64,000 bases of DNA, taken from positions 81,408 to 145,407 of the forward strand of contig NZ_JAODIW010000006.1 of the NCBI RefSeq assembly GCF_026586625.1, given 5' to 3'. Positions 23,882-32,694 of the stretch are shown here, one piece after another (positions within the stretch are counted from its first letter, which is position 1; every line of letters begins with the position of its first letter). Source of the DNA: Halobium salinum. Its GTDB lineage: Archaea; Halobacteriota; Halobacteria; Halobacteriales; Haloferacaceae. The notes below the pieces were generated by a model. The model searched no databases. It was given only the letters and a program-made list of their open reading frames with translations, and was not told the origin of the DNA. A program made the translations under genes and the position numbers.

Positions 23882-25066
23882 ATGAGTTCTGACGACCTTC
23901 TCCTTCGCGTGCGTGCGGCCGTCGCAGACCAGTTCGTCCCGGTCGTGGCGGCTCTGGTGGTGCTCGTGGCGGTCGGCGGGTGGATGGTTTACGGTGCCTA
24001 CGTGGCACCGGGAACGACGACGGAACGCGAACTCGCCTCGTCGTGGACCGCCGAGGCGGGCTTCGAGCACGCCGCGACCGTCACGGAGCCGAACCCCCTC
24101 TACGACACCGGGACGACGCTGGCGAACCGGTCGACGTACTACCCAGCGGTCTCGCCCGTACTGAACGGGAGTTTCGACTACGGCTACCGGAGTACGGGCG
24201 AGGGGTCACTGGACGGCACGCTCCAGGTATCGCTCGTGACGCGCTCGGTCAGCACCGTCGAGCGGAACGGCGAACGCGTCACGGTCGAGAACTGGCGCCG
24301 GGAGCGTCCGCTCGGGGAGCAGTCCTTCGAGGGTCTGAGCCCCGACGAGTCGGCCTCGGTCGACTTCACGACGAACCTCAGACGAGCGGCGAACTCCTCC
24401 GAGCGCATCACCGACGCACTCGGGTCCCGAACCGGGGACGTCCAGACCACCGTCGTCGTCCGGACACAGGTCGAGGGGACGGTGAACGGGAACGAGGTCG
24501 GGAACGCGACCGCCTTCCGACTGCCGATGACGTTCGAGGGCGGGACGGTCCGGCTGCAGGGCCCGGGCGCAATCGAGCAGCCACACGAGACCTACCGCCA
24601 GCGTACCGTCCCGGTCGAGGTCGGACCGCTGCGGAAGTACGGGAGTCTCGCGCTGTTCTTCCTCGCCACGGCGGCGCTCGCCGGACTGGTCGTCGGGAAG
24701 CGGACCGGCCGGCTCACCCCCGACGAGACCGACCGCACGGTCCTGTCCTATCGCCGCGCACGCTCGGAGTTCGACGAGTGGATAACGCGGGGACGCGTAC
24801 CCGACGACGCGCTGCCGACGCCCCGCGTCGAAGTCGACTCGCTGCGCGGGCTGGTCGACGTTGCTATCGACACCGACGGGCGCGTCATCGAGGACCGCGA
24901 GCGTGGCGAGTACGTCGTCGTCCGCGAGAACGTCCACTACGCATACGAGGCGCCGGGAGACGAGGTGTCGGTCACGACGGTCGGCCCGATGGCGAACGGT
25001 GAGGCGGAAACGGACGGGAGGGACGGGAGCAACGGCGAGCGGTCGAACCCGGAATCGTCGGGGTGA
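23882..25066 (+). CDS. DUF5305 membrane protein
   Basis: 394 residues. Short cytoplasmic start, one membrane helix (about 17-38, VPVVAALVVLVAVGGWMVYGAY), an extracytoplasmic beta-rich domain (about 40-250) with ASSWTAEAGFEHAATVTEPNPLY, LNGSFDYGYRSTGEGSLDG and QTTVVVRTQVEGTVNGNEVGN, a second helix (about 258-278, SLALFFLATAALAGLVVG), and a cytoplasmic C-terminal domain ending in an acidic tail. This is the DUF5305 layout. In haloarchaea these proteins are often encoded near signal peptidase I and DUF1102 genes (from memory), and here they are about 4-6 kb apart. Function unknown; a role in secreting or assembling the surface proteins is inference. Confidence 0.85.
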   Translation: MSSDDLLLRVRAAVADQFVPVVAALVVLVAVGGWMVYGAYVAPGTTTERELASSWTAEAGFEHAATVTEPNPLYDTGTTLANRSTYYPAVSPVLNGSFDYGYRSTGEGSLDGTLQVSLVTRSVSTVERNGERVTVENWRRERPLGEQSFEGLSPDESASVDFTTNLRRAANSSERITDALGSRTGDVQTTVVVRTQVEGTVNGNEVGNATAFRLPMTFEGGTVRLQGPGAIEQPHETYRQRTVPVEVGPLRKYGSLALFFLATAALAGLVVGKRTGRLTPDETDRTVLSYRRARSEFDEWITRGRVPDDALPTPRVEVDSLRGLVDVAIDTDGRVIEDRERGEYVVVRENVHYAYEAPGDEVSVTTVGPMANGEAETDGRDGSNGERSNPESSG

Positions 25067-25126
25067 CTGGGGTTCGACCGACCGCCGACCACGCGACGGG
25101 GACGGGTCGGACCTGGTGGCGGACGG

Positions 25127-25566
25127 TCAGACCACGTCGGCCGAGACGCGATACACGTCCCCGTCGAACGCGACGTAGACGGGGCGTGCGACGCCGAACG
25201 GCGGATGGCTCCCGTCGTACTCCTCCACGATCACCGTCTCGACGCCGTGCTCCAGCAGGAGGCCGAGGGCGTCCCGAAGCGGTTGTCTGTGGAGCACCTG
25301 CTCGGCGACGTACCGGGTCGCGGACTCCCCCTCTTCGGACGCTTCGACTCGCGTGAGCCTGTACCGGGCGAGGCGGTAGTCCGCGTCGTCAGCGTCGCCC
25401 CGAGTCGGGCGGGCGCCTCCGCCGTCGCGGTCGAGACCCACTCCAACTCCACGGTCGCGCCGGTTTCGGTGCCGTACCGGTTCGGGACGAGAGAGACGGT
25501 GCGAGGCTCCGTCTCCAGGTCGAATCGCTGGCGGGTCACGACCGACCGGACGGTCGCGGCCGACAT
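25127..25566 (-). pseudogene. Frameshifted uncharacterised gene
   Basis: Two minus-strand frames join to make one protein. The first begins at ATG 25566 (MSAATVRSVVTRQRFDLETE) and is protein-like to about VSTATAEAPARLG; after that it turns into Arg/Ser/Pro-rich nonsense. The other frame takes over as DADDADYRLARYRLTRVEAS and runs protein-like to its stop at 25127 (VETVIVEEYDGSHPPFGVAR). The switch falls at a run of four C (25398-25401); one additional base there would restore a 146-residue protein. Length 440 is not a multiple of three. A TATA box 28 bases upstream is intact. Family not recognised. Either a real frameshift or a homopolymer error. Confidence 0.7.
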
Positions 25567-25591
25567 CAGCGTTCGCCGCCCGACCCACGAC

Positions 25592-25598
25592 CATTAAG
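25592..25598. promoter_or_regulatory. Shared bidirectional TATA-like box
   Basis: CATTAAG sits about 28 bases from the ATG at 25566 on the minus strand and about 33 bases from the ATG at 25628 on the plus strand, a workable distance in both directions. It is the only AT-rich stretch between the divergent genes. Confidence 0.45.
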
Positions 25599-25627
25599 CG
25601 ACGGCCCGCGTACCCCTCGACAACGCG

Positions 25628-26128
25628 ATGTTCGACGAGATAATGGAGAAGTTCGAGGGGAGCCCGAGCCAGCAGGCGGTCATCCGGCTCCTGCTCGAAC
25701 GCGGCTTCTCCGTCAACGACGACGGGCGGGTCGTCTCCGGCGGCATCGAGATACCCAACACCGGCATCGCCCGCGAAATCGGCGTCGACCGGCGCGTCGT
25801 CGACTCCACGACCGACGCCATCCTCGCAGACGAGGAACTCCGGCGCATCTTCCAGAACATCTCCGCCATCCCGAGCCTGATGGACCTCGCGCCGGTGCTC
25901 GACCTCACGGTGTTGACCATCGAGGTCGTCGCCGCCGACGAACACGGCATCGTCGCCGAGGTGACCGGTCTGCTCGCCGACCGCGACATCGGCATCCGGC
26001 AGGTCATCAGCGACGACCCCGAGTTCAGCGACGACCCCAAACTGTACATCATCACCGACGACCCCGTCCCCGGCGACCTGCTCGTCGCCATCCGCGACCT
26101 TCCCTTCGTCCGCAAGGTCGAGTTCTGA
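25628..26128 (+). CDS. ACT-domain predicted regulator of amino-acid metabolism
   Basis: 166 residues. The N-terminal half is helical and DNA-binding-like (SPSQQAVIRLLLERGFSV, then IPNTGIAREIGVDRRVVDSTTDAIL, a helix-turn-helix). The C-terminal half is an ACT domain (about 93-166): LTVLTIEVVAADEHGIVAEVTGLLADRDIGIRQVISDD with the G-I-V at the ligand interface, ending VAIRDLPFVRKVEF. This is the archaeal COG2150 type, thought to sense an amino acid. Start ATG at 25628. Confidence 0.9.
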   Translation: MFDEIMEKFEGSPSQQAVIRLLLERGFSVNDDGRVVSGGIEIPNTGIAREIGVDRRVVDSTTDAILADEELRRIFQNISAIPSLMDLAPVLDLTVLTIEVVAADEHGIVAEVTGLLADRDIGIRQVISDDPEFSDDPKLYIITDDPVPGDLLVAIRDLPFVRKVEF

Positions 26129-26256
26129 GCCCGGGCGCCTCCCAGTTGCGGCCGACGACCCGGGTCAACGGCTCGTTTCACCGTCGAACCTCTCGCTCCG
26201 TTGCCACGAGTATTGTTACCATTTAACACTCGGGGACGACAACTGATACCGGTACC

Positions 26257-26781
26257 ATGAGTGGAGAGCGCGGAGAGCCGACCCCGACGCGACAGCTGAC
26301 GGCGGAAGAACAGCTCGACGAGTACGGAATCCCGATCACGCTCCGCGTCGTCGCGGTGACGATGGGCGGCGGGTTACTGGGAATGGTGCTGATGCTCCCG
26401 TTGCTGGTCGGCGTGCCGCTGGCGCTCGACCTGTTCCGAACCGAACCCATCGTGGAGTTCTCGAACTTCGGGCTCTTCATCGGCATCGAGCCGTCGATAG
26501 CGCTGGGTATCGCGCTGTTCATCGTCGGCGGGACCACGGTTCTGCCGCTCGTCTTCCTCGTCCTCGGTGCGTTCCTGCCCCCCGAGGAGCCCCGATACGT
26601 CCGCGGGGCGACGTACGCCACCATCTTCTGGGGTGGCTTCCTCTTCGCGTTCTGGCCCGGCGGGAGCCTCCTCACGCTCGCGCTGTTCGTGGTCGTCTCG
26701 CTCGTCTCCCACTGGGTGTACGGCGTGACGCTCGGCTACGTCCTCCACCGGACCATCGGCATCCCCCAGCACGACGTGTGA
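26257..26781 (+). CDS. Four-helix membrane protein (DUF6789-like)
   Basis: 174 residues. A polar N terminus (about 1-30) with EEQLDEYGIPITLR, then four hydrophobic helices (about 32-58, 78-100, 112-135, 142-165). Loops include GIEPSIALG, PPEEPRYVRGATYA and SHWVYGVTLGYVLHRT. Homologues are sometimes labelled cytochrome oxidase subunits without good reason; no haem or copper ligands are arranged to support that. ACCATTTAACA at 26218-26228 is a plausible TATA box. Confidence 0.8.
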   Translation: MSGERGEPTPTRQLTAEEQLDEYGIPITLRVVAVTMGGGLLGMVLMLPLLVGVPLALDLFRTEPIVEFSNFGLFIGIEPSIALGIALFIVGGTTVLPLVFLVLGAFLPPEEPRYVRGATYATIFWGGFLFAFWPGGSLLTLALFVVVSLVSHWVYGVTLGYVLHRTIGIPQHDV

Positions 26782-26860
26782 CCGACGACACCGCGGCGCG
26801 CCGCGGGCCGACTGCGCCGGAGTCCGAACCCCTATTGCCCGTCGCGCCGACCTCCGAGCG

Positions 26861-27490
26861 ATGACCGAGACGTACCGCACCGTCGCCGGTCCGGGACAGG
26901 TCCGCTTCGAGGTCCGGGGCTCCGAGTTCCTCGGCTACGTCTCGCCCGCAGACTCGGTCGAGGCCGCGGAGGCGTTCGTCGAGCGCGTCCGCGCCGAACA
27001 CGACGACGCCACCCACAACGTTCCCGCCTACCGCGTCCCGGCGGGCGACCCGTCCGGTCGAACGCCGAACTCGGAGATGCTCCTGCGAGAGTATCAGAGC
27101 GACGACGGCGAGCCCACCGGTTCCTCGGGTAAGCCCGCGCTCAACGTGCTCGTTCAGCGCGACCTGCGCAACGTCGCCGCCGTCGTCACCCGGTACTACG
27201 GGGGGACGAACCTCGGCGTCGGCGGGCTCGCCCGCTCGTACTCCCGCGCCGTCAAGGAGGCCGTCGACGACGCCGGCGTCGTCGAGGAACGCCCCCACGA
27301 GCGGTTCGTGGCGACCTGCGAGTACGACGACTCCGGCTCCGTCCGGGGCATCCTCGAGTCGTCGGGCGTCGAGTTCGACGCCGACTACGACGCCGAGGTG
27401 CGCTTCGAGGTTCGGGTGCCGGTCGACGACGCCGAGGACCTCCGGGACCGACTTCGGAGCGCGACGAGCGGCCGGGTAGCGATATCCTGA
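26861..27490 (+). CDS. IMPACT/YigZ (UPF0029) family protein
   Basis: 209 residues. The N-terminal UPF0029 domain has GSEFLGYVSPADSVEAAEAFVERVR, THNVPAYRVPA and the family signature DDGEPTGSSGKPALNVLVQRDLRNVAAVVTRYYGGTNLGVGGLARSYSRAV. The C-terminal domain (about 140-209) is the small DUF1949-type alpha/beta fold. YigZ/IMPACT proteins are linked with translation control and proline-peptide handling but the biochemical role in archaea is unknown. Single gene, ATG at 26861. Confidence 0.95.
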   Translation: MTETYRTVAGPGQVRFEVRGSEFLGYVSPADSVEAAEAFVERVRAEHDDATHNVPAYRVPAGDPSGRTPNSEMLLREYQSDDGEPTGSSGKPALNVLVQRDLRNVAAVVTRYYGGTNLGVGGLARSYSRAVKEAVDDAGVVEERPHERFVATCEYDDSGSVRGILESSGVEFDADYDAEVRFEVRVPVDDAEDLRDRLRSATSGRVAIS

Positions 27491-27726
27491 CACCCGACCC
27501 CGGACGACTCGGTCCCGCGTCTCCCTCCCGGTTGCACGACGAAAAACACCGGAACACTGCAGTGTGAGGGTCCCCCGGGGGAGCCCCATGCGGCATTCCG
27601 GTGCGCCTATGCGGGTTGCGCAGGCGACCGCGGCTTCGTGACGGTGCGGTATGAATATTCACTTTTACTACGGGCTGGTAACGCGGACGCGATAGAACCA
27701 CGTACCCAACCCGCGTACCCGAGCGC

Positions 27727-28881
27727 ATGACCGACCGCTACGACGTCATCGTCGTCGGGGTCGGCGGCGTCGGGAGCGCCGCCGTCTCTCACCTCGCGGG
27801 TCGCGGCGCCGACGTACTCGGCCTCGAGCGCTTCGACGTGCCCCACGCGCGGGGGTCCTCACACGGCTCGACGCGCATCATCCGGAAGGCGTACTTCGAG
27901 GACCCGGCGTACGTCTCGCTGGTCGAGCGCGCCTACGAGAACTGGCGCGCGCTCGAACGGGCGACGGGCCGCGACCTGCTCACCGTCACCGGCTCCGTCG
28001 ACGCCGGCCCCGAGGGGAGCGAGGTCGTCGAGGGGTCGCTTCGCTCCTGCCGGGAACACGACCTCGAGCACGACTTCCTCACCGGCGCCGAACTGCACGA
28101 GCGGGTCCCCGGACTCGACCTCCCGAACGCCTTCCGCGCCGTCCACCAGCCCGAGGGCGGGTTCCTCCACGCGGAGGGCTGTATCGAGGCGCACGTCCAG
28201 CACGCCCACGCCCACGGAGCCGAGGTCCGCGCCCGAGAGGCGGTGACCGACTGGCGCGAGACAGGTGAGGGTGTCCGCGTCGACACCGACAGGGGTAGAT
28301 ACGAGGCCGACACCCTCGTCGTCGCCGCGGGACCGTGGACCGGCGAACTCCTGCCCGACCTCGCCGACTCGCTCCGCCCGGAGCGACAGGTAATCGCCTG
28401 GTTCCAGCCCGACCGCTCCGAGCGCTACCGACCGGAGTCGTTCCCGGTGTTCGTCTGTACCGTCCCGGACGACGAAGGGCGAGGTATCGAGGGCGGCGAG
28501 TACTACGGCATCCCGACGTACCGCCGGCCGGGCGTGAAACTCGGGAAACACCACCACCTCGGCGGGGAGGTCGACCCCGAGTCGGTCGAGGAGCCGACCC
28601 GCGCCGACGAAGCCGTGGTCAGACGCTTCGCGGAGACGTACGCCCCGGACGCGGCGGGGCCGACGATGGGACTCGACACCTGCCTCTACACCAACACCCC
28701 GGACGACGACTTCGTGGTCGACCGTCACCCCGCCCACGACTCGGTGGTCGTCGCCGGCGGCTTCTCCGGCCACGGGTTCAAATTCACGAGTGCGACCGGC
28801 GAACTGCTCGCCGACCTCGCGCTCGACGGCGAGACGACGTTCGACGTCGATCTCGACCCCTTCCGGGTCGACCGGCTGTAA
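27727..28881 (+). CDS. solA: SolA-like FAD-dependent N-methyl amino acid oxidase (MSOX/MTOX family)
   Basis: 384 residues, normal for monomeric sarcosine oxidase/N-methyltryptophan oxidase. The N-terminal dinucleotide fold is YDVIVVGVGGVGSAAVSHLAGRGADVLGLERFDVPHARGSSHGSTRIIR, the last part being the family flavin-contact motif. DTLVVAAGPWTGELL and LDTCLYTNTPDDDFVVDRHP follow; the Cys in DTCLYT is where these enzymes bind FAD covalently. The end VAGGFSGHGFKFTSATGELLADL is also typical. The exact substrate (sarcosine, N-methyltryptophan or another secondary amine) cannot be told; the symbol marks the closest family. CTTTTACTA at 27662-27670 is a likely TATA box. Confidence 0.92.
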   Translation: MTDRYDVIVVGVGGVGSAAVSHLAGRGADVLGLERFDVPHARGSSHGSTRIIRKAYFEDPAYVSLVERAYENWRALERATGRDLLTVTGSVDAGPEGSEVVEGSLRSCREHDLEHDFLTGAELHERVPGLDLPNAFRAVHQPEGGFLHAEGCIEAHVQHAHAHGAEVRAREAVTDWRETGEGVRVDTDRGRYEADTLVVAAGPWTGELLPDLADSLRPERQVIAWFQPDRSERYRPESFPVFVCTVPDDEGRGIEGGEYYGIPTYRRPGVKLGKHHHLGGEVDPESVEEPTRADEAVVRRFAETYAPDAAGPTMGLDTCLYTNTPDDDFVVDRHPAHDSVVVAGGFSGHGFKFTSATGELLADLALDGETTFDVDLDPFRVDRL

Positions 28882-29430
28882 CCGCTCGTCGAGTGCAGGA
28901 ACTCCCGCCACCGGGGGTTAAAAAGGACGTTCCGCTCGGAGAGGCACCGCAGCGTGGCACCGCGCGAGGCCCGTGTCTTCGGTCGTCGGTCGCCAGTCGC
29001 GACCGTCGAGGTCCTGCGAGCGCATGGCCTGTCGCGCCTCCGGTCCGCGGGGACCGTCGAGGCCCCGGTCGGCGCTGCCGACGCGGAGCTAGCCGTCGTT
29101 GTGGATGACGAGTCGGGTGCCCGGACCGACGAGGACGAACTCGTCGACACGGCCCCGACGCTAGTCGAAGTCGCTCGCCGTCCAGTCGCGTGCCATGCGA
29201 TTCGAACGTGTCGAGACGAATTGATAAACCTGGCCGTTGGCTCCCGGTGGCTTCCGGAGCATCGTCCACCTCGCGGGGTCGGTGTCCGCTGGCGTCGAGT
29301 CGTCGCCGGTGCGTCCGCTTCTTCCCGACTCCCGACTCCCCGGACGGGACGGCCGCGCCAACCTCGGTTCGAGACGGCCTCCCGACGGCTGAGGACGTAG
29401 GTAGGCGACGCCCCGAGTCGCCTCGGTCGT
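28882..29430. other. Gene-poor spacer of about 550 bases
   Basis: No intact gene. The minus strand carries an amber-interrupted frame (28918-29196) behind a TATA box (GTTTATCAA, near 29221-29229). The plus strand has only Arg-rich frames typical of antisense noise. The remaining 29231-29430 is Arg/Pro/Ser-coding in all frames; I see nothing in it. Confidence 0.5.
28918..29196 (-). pseudogene. Possible decayed small gene with two in-frame amber codons
   Basis: From ATG 29196 the frame reads MARDWTASDFD, TAG (29161-29163), RRGRVDEFVLVGPGTRLVIH then NDG, TAG (29089-29091), then 56 further codons to a TAA at 28918. It is 93 codons long with GC-rich third positions and acidic halophile-like composition. 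A TATA-like GTTTATCAA stands about 30 bases before the ATG. It may be a dead gene that kept its promoter, or a non-coding transcript with an 11-codon ORF. No homologue recognised. Confidence 0.3.
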
Positions 29431-32112
29431 TCAGTCGCTGGGCTCGGCCCGGGGGGCCGAGGTGGAGCGGTCGGCGTCGCTGCGGTTCTTCGCGACCAGC
29501 GCCGCGAAGATAACCAACCCGACCGCCCGAAGGGTGAGGTCGAGCATCAGGGTCGCCTCCATGGCGACCCCGACGAGTTCGAGCACGGTCAGTACGGGGT
29601 TGAACACGAGCCCCGGCGCCATGAGGAACACCGACGAGACCGCGAACAGCGTCCGTTCGAGCCGCGACACCGACGCGAACAGGTAGCCGATGATGGTCGG
29701 TCCCAGCGCCGTCACGCCGAGGAACAGACAGATGACGGGGACGACGACCTCCGGGACGAACCAGCCGAGGTCCATCACGTCGGCGAACGTGATGACGTGC
29801 GCTTCCTCGCCGGTGCCGACCCCGCGGATGAGCAGGATGCCCGGCGAGAGCACGAACGCGAACGGCACGATGGCCTTGTTGAGCGAGAGCGAGAACGCCT
29901 TGATGCCCGTCTCGAAGGGGTCGGACTTCGCGACCCCACTGGCCGCGTAGGCCGCCACGGCCACCGGCGGCGTGATGTCGGCGATGACGCCGAAGTAGAG
30001 GATGAACAGGTGGGCCGCGAGGATGGGGATGGTCCCCCCGCTCACCTCGACGAACGACGGCCCGAGCATCGAGACGAGGATGATGTACGTCACCGTCGTC
30101 GGCATCCCCATCCCGAGGATGATGCAGGAGACCGCCGTGATGAGCAACAGCAGGACGAGCGACTCGCCCGCGATGGCGGCGATGAGCGACGTGAGGTTCG
30201 GTCCGAGGCCGGTGACGCTGATGACGCCGGGGATGATGCCGGCGGCGGCGACGGCGACGACGACCACCGTCGCGGTGCGGGCACCCGCGTCCATCGACTT
30301 GAGGACGAACGAGCCGAACGTCCACGCCTTGTTGTTCCGGAGGTCGGGCCGACCGACCGCCTCCGCGGTCGTCTCGGCGGTGTCGTCGACCTGTCCGTCG
30401 TAGTCGAGCAGGGGCGAGTCCGCGTCGGGTCGCCAGAGCATCACCGCGAGACTCACGAGGACGATAATCGTTCCCAGACTCCCGGCCGCGGCTTCGACTG
30501 CGCCGACGACCCCCAGCGCCTCGCCGCCGGCACCGGTGAGGGCGCCGACGAGGTCGGCGCCGGTGAGGGCGAACGCGGCCACCTCCGCGAGGAAGATGGC
30601 GGCGATGCCGCCGAGCAGCGGGCCGCGAGTGGAGCGGTCGTACGCCGCCACGAGCGCGATGAGCGCGGCGATGGCGACGATGGTGTACCACGCGGAGCGC
30701 GCCACCGAGAGGCGCTCGACGATGAGGTAGAACAGCAGCAGCGCGAGCGGGGCGAGGTAGAACCAGCCCCGTTTCATGTGCGGCCGGAGCGGGATGAGCT
30801 CGCTCGGGTCGACCCCGCCGATGCCCGCCCGCGAGGCTTCGAGGTGGACCATCACCCAGACGCCGAAGAAGAACACGACCGCGGGGATGGCCGCGGCCAT
30901 GATGACGTCGCTGTACGGCGTCAGCGTGAACTCGACGATGAGGAACGCCGCCGCGCCCATCACCGGCGGGAGAATCTGCCCGCCGGAGGATGCGGAGGCC
31001 TCGACGCCGCCCGCGAACTCGGCGTCGTACCCCGACTTCTTCATCAGCGGGATGGTGAACGCCCCGGTCGTCACGGTGTTGGCGATGGACGAGCCGGAGA
31101 TGGTGCCCATGAACCCCGAAGAGAGGATGGACGCCTTCGCGGGGCCGCCCTTCCGAGAGCCGGTGAGGGCGTACGCGAGGTCGATGAACCACTGGCCCGC
31201 GCCGGACATCTCGAGGAACGCCCCGAACAGGATGAAGATGTAGATGAACTGCACGGAGACGGTGACGGGGATGCCGAACACCCCGTTCTCCGTGTTGTAC
31301 CAGAGGTTCTGGATGATGGCGCCCCAGCGGAGCTGATTGGTCGCGAGGATGCTGAGGTAGGGGACGTCGTCGGGGATGAGGTACGCGTAGCGGGCGTACA
31401 CGATGAAGGAGGCGACGATGCCCATGAGGTACACCCCGAGGGCCCGGCGGGTCGCCTCCAGGACGAGCAGGACGCCGACGACGCCGAGGACGTACGCGTA
31501 TGAGGTGTCACCGATGACGGGGAGGACGCCCAGCGGCGGAATCACCTCGCCTACGGTGCGGGTTGCCCCGAAGCCCAGCACCCGAATCCGGTTCTGAATC
31601 TCGCCGAAGTCGGTGATGAAGTAGACGGTCGCGAGCGTCGTGAGCAGGATGAGCGCCCAGTCGACGGCGCTGACGCGCTCGCGCGACGTGAGTCCTCGGG
31701 TGATGGACTCGCCGACGCCGCTGGCGCTGGCCAGGCGCCGCGTGACGAACCCCTCCCCGTCCGAGACGGGAAAGAGCAGGAACGTCAGCACGAGCGCGAA
31801 GCCGACGTGGATGGCGTTGACCTGGAGCAACTGGAGCGCGCCGAGGTTGATGGTGGTCCCGAACAGCTCGAACCGGAAGATGAACCCGCGGGCCGCCAGC
31901 CACATCTGATACGCCGAGAACGCGACGGCGATCAGCGAGACGACGACCGCGAGCGGGCCGCGCAGGCTCCGCTTGCGTTCGAGTTCTTGGATCAGCTCCT
32001 GTTTCTCCTCTTCGGAGAGCTGTCCCTCGTCGGGGGCGGCGGTACCCCCGTCGGGGGTGCCGTCCTCGACTTCGGTCTCGTCCTCGCCCGGTGATGTGTC
32101 GTCGGTGGTCAT
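29431..32112 (-). CDS. TAXI-TRAP transporter fused permease (DctQ-DctM type)
   Basis: 893 residues with about 18-20 hydrophobic helices. The first part (about 40-230) holds the small DctQ-like helices; the rest is the large DctM-like permease. DctM hallmarks: FGAFLEMSGAGQWFIDLAYALTGSRKGGPAKASILSSGFMGTISGSSIANTVTTGAFTIPLMKKSGYD and EASASSGGQILPPVMGAAAFLI, then CIILGMGMPTTVTYIILVSML and IADITPPVAVAAYAASGVAKSDP. The protein imports a solute with Na+ or H+ and the TAXI binding protein. It is last in the operon after the binding protein and a DUF1850 protein. The acidic N-terminal 35 residues are cytoplasmic. Confidence 0.96.
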   Translation of the reverse strand: MTTDDTSPGEDETEVEDGTPDGGTAAPDEGQLSEEEKQELIQELERKRSLRGPLAVVVSLIAVAFSAYQMWLAARGFIFRFELFGTTINLGALQLLQVNAIHVGFALVLTFLLFPVSDGEGFVTRRLASASGVGESITRGLTSRERVSAVDWALILLTTLATVYFITDFGEIQNRIRVLGFGATRTVGEVIPPLGVLPVIGDTSYAYVLGVVGVLLVLEATRRALGVYLMGIVASFIVYARYAYLIPDDVPYLSILATNQLRWGAIIQNLWYNTENGVFGIPVTVSVQFIYIFILFGAFLEMSGAGQWFIDLAYALTGSRKGGPAKASILSSGFMGTISGSSIANTVTTGAFTIPLMKKSGYDAEFAGGVEASASSGGQILPPVMGAAAFLIVEFTLTPYSDVIMAAAIPAVVFFFGVWVMVHLEASRAGIGGVDPSELIPLRPHMKRGWFYLAPLALLLFYLIVERLSVARSAWYTIVAIAALIALVAAYDRSTRGPLLGGIAAIFLAEVAAFALTGADLVGALTGAGGEALGVVGAVEAAAGSLGTIIVLVSLAVMLWRPDADSPLLDYDGQVDDTAETTAEAVGRPDLRNNKAWTFGSFVLKSMDAGARTATVVVVAVAAAGIIPGVISVTGLGPNLTSLIAAIAGESLVLLLLITAVSCIILGMGMPTTVTYIILVSMLGPSFVEVSGGTIPILAAHLFILYFGVIADITPPVAVAAYAASGVAKSDPFETGIKAFSLSLNKAIVPFAFVLSPGILLIRGVGTGEEAHVITFADVMDLGWFVPEVVVPVICLFLGVTALGPTIIGYLFASVSRLERTLFAVSSVFLMAPGLVFNPVLTVLELVGVAMEATLMLDLTLRAVGLVIFAALVAKNRSDADRSTSAPRAEPSD

Positions 32113-32137
32113 GGTCAGTTTCGCTCCATCGTTGCCG

Positions 32138-32650
32138 TCACAGCCGCGGAATCAGGCCGTCGAGTCCCGCCGACAGCGCCGAACGGCGCACGACGGTGAG
32201 TCGGACCGATTCCTCGCCGGCCCGCTCGACGAGGTCGTAGGTCCGGTCGCCGACGTGGAGTCGGTGGCCCGCTACGTCGCCCGGTGTGACGTATATCTCG
32301 TCGTAGACTCCCTCGGGGTCGAATACGAAAGTACCGTTCTCCTTCCGCACGTCGGCCCTCGCGGGGAGCCCCCAGCCGTAGGACTCGAACTCCATCCGCG
32401 TCATCTCCAGACTGCCGTTCGCCCGCACCTCGTACACGTCGAGAACGCGGGTCTTCTCGACGCTGTGGTTGTACTCGAGGGCGACGGTCGCCCCTTCGTC
32501 GACCGGCACCGTGAGCAGTCGCTCGCCGGTGTCTGCGTCCTCGACGACGAGCGCCTGCCCGCCGGGGACCGCGGCGGCGACGCCCGCGAGCAGAACCGAG
32601 AGAAGTGTGAACGCGACGACGGCGCGGCGGAGGCCGATGCGGGCGCTCAT
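32138..32650 (-). CDS. DUF1850 protein of the TAXI-TRAP operon
   Basis: 170 residues. N-terminal signal/anchor helix (about 8-27, RRAVVAFTLLSVLLAGVAAAV), then a small beta domain: ALVVEDADTGERLLTVPVDEG, VALEYNHSVEKTRVLDVYEV (the conserved H-S-V-E), MTRMEFESYGWGLP. DUF1850 proteins are regularly found between TAXI-TRAP subunits and are presumed accessory. Here it lies between binding protein (44 bases upstream) and permease (25 bases downstream). Confidence 0.9.
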   Translation of the reverse strand: MSARIGLRRAVVAFTLLSVLLAGVAAAVPGGQALVVEDADTGERLLTVPVDEGATVALEYNHSVEKTRVLDVYEVRANGSLEMTRMEFESYGWGLPARADVRKENGTFVFDPEGVYDEIYVTPGDVAGHRLHVGDRTYDLVERAGEESVRLTVVRRSALSAGLDGLIPRL

Positions 32651-32694
32651 CGCCCGCGACCCCCGGTGGCGGTCGCCGGTCGCGTCATCCGTCT

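Noticed and set aside
29797-31503. 568-codon plus-strand frame antisense to the TRAP permease
   Set aside because: Composition is Arg/Asp/Glu/His typical of antisense of hydrophobic GC-rich codons; the permease motifs on the minus strand are unmistakable.
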